This document shows positions 7,419 to 13,672 of a DNA stretch of 14,794 nucleotides, in pieces. The DNA comes from Acidobacteriota bacterium (GTDB taxonomy: Bacteria > Acidobacteriota > Blastocatellia > Pyrinomonadales > Pyrinomonadaceae). The stretch lies in assembly GCA_029777145.1 (NCBI GenBank), contig JAKOSS010000424.1, positions 1 through 14,794 on the forward strand. Direction: 5' to 3'. Position numbers and translations under genes: made by a program. The first letter of the stretch is position 1; every line of letters starts with the position of its first letter. The notes under the pieces were generated by a model. That model was not told the DNA's origin. It did no database searches and worked only from the letters and a program-made list of their open reading frames with translations.

Positions 7419-8534
7419 TCAGCCTGCGACCGAACGGTAAAGTTCAAGCCATTTCGAGATATTTTCCCGAATGTCGAATTCGCGCTCGACGAACGGCCGG
7501 CAACGACTCCGTATGTCCTCGTAGCGCTCGGGCTCAAGGCTCAGCATCCCGTCGATTGCCGCCGCCAGCGCTTCGGGTGAGTTCTCCGACCAGACCCCGA
7601 GGTCTTCGTCTTCAAGGATCTTCCAGGGCGCGCCGCGGGACGCGATGACGGGCGTTCCCTGGGCCAGCGACTCGAGCACGACGACCCCGAAGTTCTCGGT
7701 GTGCGACGGCATTACCATGAACCGCGCGCTGGCGAGAAGTTCTTGTTTTTCAGTGCCTTCGACCTGACCGACAAACCTGACGACCGATTCGAGACCGAGC
7801 CGCGCGACCATGTCCCGCAACGGTTCCTCGAATTCCGGCTTGCCCGTTCCGGCGATCCTCAACTCGAACCCGGAATCCATGAAGCGCCGTGAGCGCGAAA
7901 CCGCCTCGATCAGGTTGTCGATCGCCTTTTTCGGGTGGATCCGGCCAATGAAGAGAATGTAGTCGGCGGGCGTCCGCGTCGCCTGAGACGGGATCTCGAG
8001 ATAGTTGGGGATCTGTTCGACCCGCGCGTCGCTGCCGAAAACATCGCGGATGTACGCGGTCTCCTCGTCGCACGTAGAGTGATAAACGGGATAGCGGCCG
8101 ACCAAGAGCCTGAGCAGCGCGAGGACGGGCTTTTTGCGGTTCTTCGAATGCTCGAGCGCGATCGGATCAAGCTCGCCGCGCGGCGACCAGAGCAGTTTCT
8201 TACGCAGCAGACGGGCGACGATGCCGGACGCGAAGGCCGTCGGATAAAAGATCGACGAAATGTGGACGATATCGCTCCCGAAGATCCGGCGGAACGCCGC
8301 AAGGGTCTGTTTCAGCGGAAAATTCAGGTTGGGCGTGCGGACGTAAACGGCGCGGATCCCGTCGACCGACGTCCATTCGTCGCGCGGCGTGGCGGCGCCG
8401 AGCCCCTTGTCCGACGCGACGACCTCCGGCGCGAGCCCTTCGGCCGCGAGATTCTTCGCGATCCAGTAAACTGAGTTGGCCGGGCCGCCTGCCTGCGACG
8501 GATAGAAGACCTCGACCGGATATAGGATCTTCAT
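7419..8534 (-). CDS. GT4-family glycosyltransferase
   Basis: The 371-residue GT-B enzyme starts MKILYPVEVFYPSQAGGPANSVYWIAKNLA, the usual N-terminal opening of GT4 glycosyltransferases with the glycine-rich acceptor loop. The donor domain has ILFIGRIHPKKAIDNLIEA (193-211), GTGKPEFE (229-236) and ENFGVVVLE (280-288), the E-x7-E motif that binds the nucleotide sugar. The frame extends far upstream into asnB, but the ATG at 8534 is clearly correct: it begins the conserved domain and lies four bases after the asnB stop. No Shine-Dalgarno site is seen, so translation probably depends on coupling to asnB. WSPRGELDPIALEHSKNRKK (116-135) resembles enzymes that extend short glycans in polysaccharide loci. 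Sugar specificity is unknown. Confidence 0.92.
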   Translation of the reverse strand: MKILYPVEVFYPSQAGGPANSVYWIAKNLAAEGLAPEVVASDKGLGAATPRDEWTSVDGIRAVYVRTPNLNFPLKQTLAAFRRIFGSDIVHISSIFYPTAFASGIVARLLRKKLLWSPRGELDPIALEHSKNRKKPVLALLRLLVGRYPVYHSTCDEETAYIRDVFGSDARVEQIPNYLEIPSQATRTPADYILFIGRIHPKKAIDNLIEAVSRSRRFMDSGFELRIAGTGKPEFEEPLRDMVARLGLESVVRFVGQVEGTEKQELLASARFMVMPSHTENFGVVVLESLAQGTPVIASRGAPWKILEDEDLGVWSENSPEALAAAIDGMLSLEPERYEDIRSRCRPFVEREFDIRENISKWLELYRSVAG

Positions 8535-8538
8535 GTGG

Positions 8539-10389
8539 TCAGAAACCGTTGGCGTCGAGCCAGTCCGAAAGCACGACGAGGTGCCAGACGTGCGACCAGA
8601 GAACGCCCGAGCGCCGTTGCGAAAAGTCTTCCCAAAGCCGCGCGAGACGCTTCGGATCGAGCAGCGCGCGGTGTGCCAGCGAAGTGATCCTCGCTTCGCA
8701 GAATCCCCGCAGTTCCGATCGCATCCACTTGTCCCACGGCAGCACGAAGCCCATCTTCGGCCGGTGGACGATCGAATCCGGCAGAAGCGGCGCGAGCGAT
8801 TCGACGAGCAGTCGCTTCGGCGTCGACGGGTATTTGAACTCGTCGGGGACGCCGAGAACGTACTCCACAAGTTCGTAATCGAAGAACGGTTCGCGCACTT
8901 CGAGCGCCGAGGCCATGCTGAACTGGTCGGCGTCCTTCAGCAGGACGTTCTGCGTATAGCCGAGAAATTCGGCGATCGAGAACTGGCTGAGCAGAGGGAA
9001 TCCGGCGATCGCGCCGGCGCGCCCGGCGAGTTCCCGGCGGATGTTCAGGTCGTCGGGCGATTCGCCCTCGAGCTCGGTGATCAGCCGGTCGCTCAGGACC
9101 TGCCGCGTCCGCGGGTAGAAGTCCTCGATCCCGTTTCCGGCTTCGAGAACGGCACCGATGCGCTGGTATTTCGAGTTCGCCGACAACGCCAGCACCGCGC
9201 CGGCGGCCCGCCTCACGATGCGCGGCGTGCGGGCAATCGTCCCGCGGCGAAACTTAAACCAGTTCATGAAGTTCGGGTACCCCGCGAAAAGCTCGTCGCC
9301 GCCGACTCCTGAAAGGGCGACCTTCAGACCCGCGGCGCGCGTCGCCTTTGAAACGACGTAGGTATTGACGCCGTCCCCGCTCGGAGAATCGGCGCTCGCG
9401 AGCGCGTCGGGGAGCGATTCGAGAAAGTCGCCGGCTCGCAGTCGGACGCTCTGGTGGTCGGTCCCGAATTTCTTCGCGATCGTTTCGGCGTGGACCGATT
9501 CGTCGAATTCCTTTTCTTCGAAATTGACGGAAAACGTGCTGACCGGCGAATCGCTCAGCTTCGACATGAGCGCGACGACCGCGCTCGAATCGATCCCGCC
9601 CGAAAGAAACGCGCCGAGGCGGACGTCGCTGATCATGCGCCGCCGGACCGAATTTTCAAGCAGTTCGCGGACGCGCTCGCGGACAGCGGCCTCGGAAGTC
9701 TCGGGATTGGCGTCGCGGCGGCCGTCGATCGACCAGTAGCGCGCGATCCGCAAGCCGTCATCGTTGAACGTCGCGAAAGTGCCGGCGGGAAGCTGGCGGA
9801 TTCCCTCGACGATCGTGCCCGGTGAATAGACCGACTGGAACGCGAGATAATCGCGCAGTCCGGCGCGGTCGATCCGCCGCTCGGCCATGCCGGAAGCGAG
9901 AACCGCACGGATCTCGGAGGCGAAGACGAGCTTGGCCCCGGCCACCATGTAATAAAGCGGTTTGACGCCCATCCGGTCGCGGGCAAGGAACAGTTCACGC
10001 TTGCGGCGGTCCCAGATCGCGAACGCGAACATGCCGTTGAGCATCCCGAGGCAGTCGCTGCCGAAACGCTCGTACGCGGCGAGGATCGTCTCGGTATCGG
10101 ACGCCGTCCGGAACGGATAGCCGTCCAACCGCCCGCGGACCTCGCCGAAATTGTAAATCTCGCCGTTAAATGTGATTATGAAACGGTTTCCCGCGTCGGA
10201 CATCGGCTGGTTCGCGCTCTCGGAAAGATCGATGATCGAGAGCCTCCGGTGTCCGAGCGCGATGCCGGCGTCAACGAACCGGCCGGCGGCGTCCGGGCCG
10301 CGATGGCTCAGCCTGCCGGTCATCGCGTCGATGGCCGTTCCGGCGATTTCGGGGTCTATCTGGCCGGCGAGACCGGCGATTCCGCACAT
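8539..10389 (-). CDS. asnB: Class II glutamine-dependent asparagine synthetase / AsnB-like amidotransferase
   Basis: The 616-residue product has both domains of glutamine-hydrolysing asparagine synthetase. The N-terminal glutaminase starts MCGIAG, placing the nucleophile at Cys2, with HRRLSIID (47-54), NGEIYN (75-80) and D98 lining the glutamine pocket. The ATP-binding synthetase domain carries the PP-loop SGGIDSS (263-269) and LSGVGGDELFAGY (359-371). The frame continues upstream to a TTG at 10407, but Cys must follow the initiator Met, so ATG 10389 is the start. The housekeeping reaction is aspartate to asparagine. In glycan loci, homologues such as WbpS are linked to amidation of uronic acids, and its operon with a glycosyltransferase makes that role plausible but unproven. 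No good ribosome-binding site precedes the ATG. The gene heads a two-gene minus-strand operon. Confidence 0.93.
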   Translation of the reverse strand: MCGIAGLAGQIDPEIAGTAIDAMTGRLSHRGPDAAGRFVDAGIALGHRRLSIIDLSESANQPMSDAGNRFIITFNGEIYNFGEVRGRLDGYPFRTASDTETILAAYERFGSDCLGMLNGMFAFAIWDRRKRELFLARDRMGVKPLYYMVAGAKLVFASEIRAVLASGMAERRIDRAGLRDYLAFQSVYSPGTIVEGIRQLPAGTFATFNDDGLRIARYWSIDGRRDANPETSEAAVRERVRELLENSVRRRMISDVRLGAFLSGGIDSSAVVALMSKLSDSPVSTFSVNFEEKEFDESVHAETIAKKFGTDHQSVRLRAGDFLESLPDALASADSPSGDGVNTYVVSKATRAAGLKVALSGVGGDELFAGYPNFMNWFKFRRGTIARTPRIVRRAAGAVLALSANSKYQRIGAVLEAGNGIEDFYPRTRQVLSDRLITELEGESPDDLNIRRELAGRAGAIAGFPLLSQFSIAEFLGYTQNVLLKDADQFSMASALEVREPFFDYELVEYVLGVPDEFKYPSTPKRLLVESLAPLLPDSIVHRPKMGFVLPWDKWMRSELRGFCEARITSLAHRALLDPKRLARLWEDFSQRRSGVLWSHVWHLVVLSDWLDANGF

Positions 10390-10424
10390 AGGGAGAGGAT
10401 ACAACAAAGCCGAAGCCGTTGGAC

Positions 10425-10438
10425 AACCGGACCCGGTT
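10425..10438. repeat. Short palindrome AACCGG-AC-CCGGTT, possible operator
   Basis: Two perfect 6-base arms flank a 2-base spacer, about 36 bases upstream of the asnB ATG in the divergent promoter region. The layout would suit a dimeric repressor site or leader hairpin, but GC-rich DNA makes such palindromes by chance. Confidence 0.25.
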
Positions 10439-10513
10439 CCGGGCCGGCACCGGAAGTTGAGAACTTACCTTAACATGCGGCCGCCGGTTTGCCGGACGCA
10501 TCTGGAATCCGGT

Positions 10514-10544
10514 TTGGAAACACGCGGAAAATGCTGCATATAAA
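10514..10544 (+). promoter_or_regulatory. Candidate sigma-70-like promoter for the L-amino-sugar operon
   Basis: TTGGAA (10514-10519) and the overlapping ATATAA/TATAAA (10538-10544) are spaced 18-19 bases apart in an AT-richer part of the divergent spacer. A transcript would start near 10550 and carry a leader of about 60 bases before the ATG at 10611. This is the most promoter-like pair in the spacer, although the spacing is slightly long. Confidence 0.35.
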
Positions 10545-10610
10545 TGAGTTACGTGCTGCCGCAATACTTCAGGTGTCGGCACCACGACCTTTAGAGATCA
10601 CTTTAAGTCG

Positions 10611-11486
10611 ATGAAAGTACTTCTGTTCGGCGCCAACGGGATGCTCGGTCATGCGGTTCTCGCCCGCTGGCGCGACCGCTTCGACGTTTTCGGCGTGATG
10701 CGCGGCGCCTTCGACCGGATCGGGCCGATCGGCACTCTCGAACGTACGCGGGCGTTCGACGGCGTCGACGTCCGCGATGCCGGAAGCGTGCGGATGGTGG
10801 TCGAGGCAGTCAGGCCCGACGTCATCTTCAACGCCGTCGGGATCATCAAGCAGCTTCCCAATTCAAAGAACGTCGTCGAAACGCTTGAGGTCAATTCGAT
10901 CTTCCCGCACCGGCTGGCCGCACTCGCCGGAGAATTCGGCGCGCGGCTCGTCAACATCAGCACCGACTGCGTCTTTTCGGGGGCGCGCGGGATGTATTCG
11001 GAAGACGACCCGCCGGACGCGCTCGATCTCTACGGCATCAGCAAACGCTTCGGCGAGGTCACCGACGGGAACTGCCTGACGGTCCGGACGTCGATCATCG
11101 GGCCGGAGATTGGATCGTCGCACAGCCTTCTCGACTGGTTCCTGTCAAACGCGGGAGGGCGGGTCAAAGGGTTTCGGAACGCGGTATTTTCAGGATTTCC
11201 GACGGTCGTCCTGGCGGACATTCTCGGCGACGTGATCGAGAATTTCCCGGATCTTTCGGGGCTTTATCATGTTTCGGCGGAACCGATCGACAAATTCTCG
11301 CTGCTCGGACTGATCAGGGACGCGTACGGCGCGCCGATCGGGATCGACGAGGATACCGGGTTCGTCATCGACCGGAGCCTCGATTCGGCGAAGTTCCGCG
11401 ATTTGACGGGGTTCGCGCCGCGCCCGTGGCCCGAGATGATCGCGGCGATGGCGGCGGCCGACACGCGGCGTTTACAAACTTCGTAA
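10611..11486 (+). CDS. wbvR: RmlD-like SDR reductase of UDP-L-amino-sugar synthesis (WbvR-like)
   Basis: The 291-residue extended SDR starts MKVLLFGANGMLGHAVL, with the NAD(P)-binding GxxGxxG at residues 7-13. The catalytic set is ISTDCVFSG (116-124) with S117/T118, plus YGISK (141-145) giving Tyr141 and Lys145. SLLDWFLSN...GFRNAVFSGFPTVVLADIL (172-205) is typical of RmlD-type reductases found beside CapE/WbjB dehydratases. It would reduce the 4-keto group of the UDP-2-acetamido-2,6-dideoxy-L-hexos-4-ulose made by the next gene. CapF/WbjC proteins of the L-FucNAc pathway carry an added C-terminal cupin that epimerises C3; this protein stops at SDR length without one. That favours the WbvR route to UDP-L-RhaNAc and then UDP-L-QuiNAc. 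It is first in its operon, with a weak ribosome-binding site. Confidence 0.82.
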   Translation: MKVLLFGANGMLGHAVLARWRDRFDVFGVMRGAFDRIGPIGTLERTRAFDGVDVRDAGSVRMVVEAVRPDVIFNAVGIIKQLPNSKNVVETLEVNSIFPHRLAALAGEFGARLVNISTDCVFSGARGMYSEDDPPDALDLYGISKRFGEVTDGNCLTVRTSIIGPEIGSSHSLLDWFLSNAGGRVKGFRNAVFSGFPTVVLADILGDVIENFPDLSGLYHVSAEPIDKFSLLGLIRDAYGAPIGIDEDTGFVIDRSLDSAKFRDLTGFAPRPWPEMIAAMAAADTRRLQTS

Positions 11487-11506
11487 AACCTAAAATAATT
11501 GTTGCG

Positions 11507-12559
11507 ATGAAATCACTTGAAGGAAAACGGATCCTCGTCACGGGCGGTACGGGTTCGCTCGGAAAAACGCTCGTGCGGCGGCTGCTCGGCGGATCCGCCG
11601 GACGTCCGGCGAAGATCACGGTCTATTCGCGGGATGAAGCGAAACAGCACTACATGCGGCTCGAATACCTCCGCCGCGAACATGCCACGGATGACGTTAT
11701 CTATCAGAATTCACAGGACTTATTGAATTTTCGCATCGGCGACGTGCGCGATCTTCCGGCACTCGCGCGGGCGATGCGCGAGGCCGACGTCGTGTTCCAC
11801 GCGGCGGCGCTGAAACAGGTGCCGTCGTGCGAGTACTTTCCGTTCGAAGCGGTCCAGACGAACGTCGTCGGGGCCCAGAATCTCGTCCGCGCAGTCCGCG
11901 AGTACCATCTGCCGATCGAGCGCATCGTCGGGATCTCGACCGATAAGGCGTGCAAGCCGATCAACGTTATGGGAATGACGAAGGCGCTCCAGGAGCGGAT
12001 CCTCCTCGAGGCCAACCGCGACTGCCCGGAAACGGTCTTCACGTGCGTGCGTTACGGGAACGTCATCGCCTCGCGCGGCTCGATCATTCCGCTGTTCGTC
12101 GAACAGATCTCGAAAGACCGTCCGCTGACCATCACGATGCCCGAAATGACACGGTTCCTGCTGAGTCTGGAGCGCGCCGTCGACACGGTCCTCGCGGCGG
12201 TCGATACCGGCGGTCCGGGCGAGACCTACGTGCCGAAGGTGCTGTCGGCCAAGATCACGGACGTCGCGCGGGCGCTGATGGGCGCCAAAGATCTGCCGCT
12301 CGTCTACACCGGGATCCGCCCGGGCGAGAAGATCCACGAGATCATGGTCTCCGAAGAAGAGATCTACCGGACCGTCGAGCGCGGCGACTACTACGTCATC
12401 CTGCCGGTCCTGCCGGAACTGCGCGGCGCCGGTGACCACGAACCGGCGCTCGGAAGCGAGTATTCATCGAAGGACGGGAACATTTCCGGCGACGAGCTGC
12501 GCCGGCTTCTGAGCGAGGCCGACGACGAGATCCGCCGGTTCCTGACACAGCATTCTTAG
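11507..12559 (+). CDS. wbjB: UDP-GlcNAc 4,6-dehydratase (5-inverting), CapE/WbjB/WbvB type
   Basis: The 350-residue SDR-superfamily enzyme contains LVTGGTGSLGKTLVRRLL (10-27) with the nucleotide-binding GGTGSLG loop, AAALKQVPSCEYFPFEAVQTNV (99-120), GISTDKACKPINVMGMTK (142-159) and GIRPGEKIHEIM (269-280). The usual catalytic Tyr of Y-x3-K is Met155 before Lys159, the hallmark of the CapE/WbjB subgroup as opposed to FlaA1/PseB. It removes water across C4-C6 of UDP-GlcNAc and inverts C5, yielding a 4-keto-6-deoxy-L-hexosamine. The frame extends upstream to 11426, but ATG 11507 begins the conserved domain and leaves a 20-base gap after the reductase. That gap is AT-rich without a clear Shine-Dalgarno site. 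The epimerase gene follows after seven bases. Confidence 0.92.
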   Translation: MKSLEGKRILVTGGTGSLGKTLVRRLLGGSAGRPAKITVYSRDEAKQHYMRLEYLRREHATDDVIYQNSQDLLNFRIGDVRDLPALARAMREADVVFHAAALKQVPSCEYFPFEAVQTNVVGAQNLVRAVREYHLPIERIVGISTDKACKPINVMGMTKALQERILLEANRDCPETVFTCVRYGNVIASRGSIIPLFVEQISKDRPLTITMPEMTRFLLSLERAVDTVLAAVDTGGPGETYVPKVLSAKITDVARALMGAKDLPLVYTGIRPGEKIHEIMVSEEEIYRTVERGDYYVILPVLPELRGAGDHEPALGSEYSSKDGNISGDELRRLLSEADDEIRRFLTQHS

Positions 12560-12566
12560 GACAGCT

Positions 12567-13664
12567 ATGAAGATCATGACGATCTTCGGGACACGCCCGG
12601 AGATAATTCGACTGAGCGTCATTCTCAAACTGCTCGACCAGCACGCGGAGCACGTCACCGTCCATACGGGACAGAACTTTTCCGAGAGCCTGAGCGACAT
12701 TTTCCTGCGCGATCTCGGCGTCCGCACGCCCGACGAGCATCTCGGCATCAAGTCGGCGAGTTTCGGCGAACAGGTCGGACAGATACTTTCGCGGACGGAC
12801 GCCGTCATCGAAAAGCACCGCCCGGACCGGATCCTGATCCTCGGCGACACGAACAGCGCGCTTTCCGCGATCGTCGCCGCCCGGCGCGGGATCCCCGTCT
12901 TCCATATGGAGGCCGGGAACCGCTGCTACGACGACCGGGTTCCCGAAGAGGTCAATCGCCGGATCATCGACCATTCGAGCACGTTTCTCATGCCGTACAC
13001 CGAGCGGAGCAAGGAGAACCTCGTCCGCGAGGGCATCGAGCGCGAACGGATCTTCGTCACCGGCAATCCGATAAACGAGGTGCTCGCGGCCTATCGGGCG
13101 GAGATCGACGCGAGCCGGGCGCTCGAGTCGCACGGCGTCAAACCGTACGAATACTTTCTGGTGACGCTGCACCGCGCCGAGAACGTCGACCGGGAGGCCC
13201 GCCTGCGGGCGATCTTCGACGGCTTCGAGCGCGTTTCGGGGGAGTTCGGCAAACCGATCCTCGTCAGCGTCCATCCGCGGACGGCCGAAAAGCTGGTCAA
13301 ATTCGGGCTCAAGCCGGACAGCGGGCGGATCAAGCTCCTGCGGCCGCTCGGATTCTTCGATTTCGTCCGCCTCGAGAAGAACGCGCTCGCCGTACTGACC
13401 GACAGCGGCACGGTGCAGGAGGAATGCGCGATCTTCGGCGTCCCGAACGTCACTGTCCGGGACGTGACCGAAAGGCCGGAAACGCTTGAGTGCGGAAGCA
13501 ACATCATCAGCGGTGCGGATCCCGGGGCGATCCTTGCCGGCGCGCAGATCGCACTGTCGCAGCCCGCCGACTGGACGGCGCCGCGCGAATATCTTGCCGA
13601 GAACGTCTCGCAGGTGGTGACGAAGATCATTCTCGGGCACGCCAGCATTCGCCGGCACGTCTGA
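12567..13664 (+). CDS. wbjD: Non-hydrolysing UDP-GlcNAc 2-epimerase family (WbjD/WbvD/CapG type)
   Basis: The 365-residue WecB-family epimerase shows FGTRPEIIR (7-15), GDTNS (93-97, with D94), HMEAGNRCYDDRVPEEVNRR (113-132, with E115 and E128), LHRAENVD (201-208, with H202) and SGTVQEE (280-286). These match the catalytic acids, histidine and UDP-binding loop of E. coli WecB. The EAGNRC-YDDRVPEE variant, together with the neighbouring CapE-like dehydratase, points to the CapG/WbjD/WbvD subgroup. That subgroup inverts C2 of a UDP-L-hexosamine as the final pathway step. WecB itself (UDP-GlcNAc to UDP-ManNAc) is the alternative, less likely in this operon. AGGA at 12558-12561 overlaps the preceding stop and sits five bases before the ATG, a good ribosome-binding site. 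Confidence 0.92.
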   Translation: MKIMTIFGTRPEIIRLSVILKLLDQHAEHVTVHTGQNFSESLSDIFLRDLGVRTPDEHLGIKSASFGEQVGQILSRTDAVIEKHRPDRILILGDTNSALSAIVAARRGIPVFHMEAGNRCYDDRVPEEVNRRIIDHSSTFLMPYTERSKENLVREGIERERIFVTGNPINEVLAAYRAEIDASRALESHGVKPYEYFLVTLHRAENVDREARLRAIFDGFERVSGEFGKPILVSVHPRTAEKLVKFGLKPDSGRIKLLRPLGFFDFVRLEKNALAVLTDSGTVQEECAIFGVPNVTVRDVTERPETLECGSNIISGADPGAILAGAQIALSQPADWTAPREYLAENVSQVVTKIILGHASIRRHV

Positions 13665-13672
13665 TCCCGACG

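Larger units (their letters stand above)
10390..10610. other. Divergent intergenic region between asnB and the L-amino-sugar module
   Basis: The 5' ends of asnB (-) and the RmlD-like gene (+) face each other across 221 bases, so promoters for both operons should lie here. A plus-strand -35/-10 candidate (10514-10544) and a short palindrome (10425-10438) are listed separately. On the minus strand only a weak TAAGGT-like -10 near 10465-10475 is seen, without a convincing -35. No ORF or RNA gene is recognised. Confidence 0.6.

Noticed and set aside
7334..7648. Small plus-strand frame after the AT-rich spacer, preceded by a purine-rich stretch
   Set aside because: It runs mostly antisense inside the glycosyltransferase gene and is Arg/Ser/Pro-rich without a fold or family.
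8535..8870. N-terminal extension of the minus-strand glycosyltransferase by 112 codons
   Set aside because: The extension is out-of-frame asnB sequence, and the GT4 domain starts exactly at the ATG at 8534.
10390..10407. TTG start extending AsnB by six residues
   Set aside because: The catalytic cysteine must be residue 2, so the ATG at 10389 is the true start.
11426..11506. Earlier start for the inverting dehydratase
   Set aside because: The extra 27 residues are out-of-frame translation of the reductase 3' end and spacer; the conserved N-terminus begins at 11507.
12396..13658. Minus-strand open frame opposite the 2-epimerase
   Set aside because: Covers a clear WecB-family gene and has no recognisable motif of its own.
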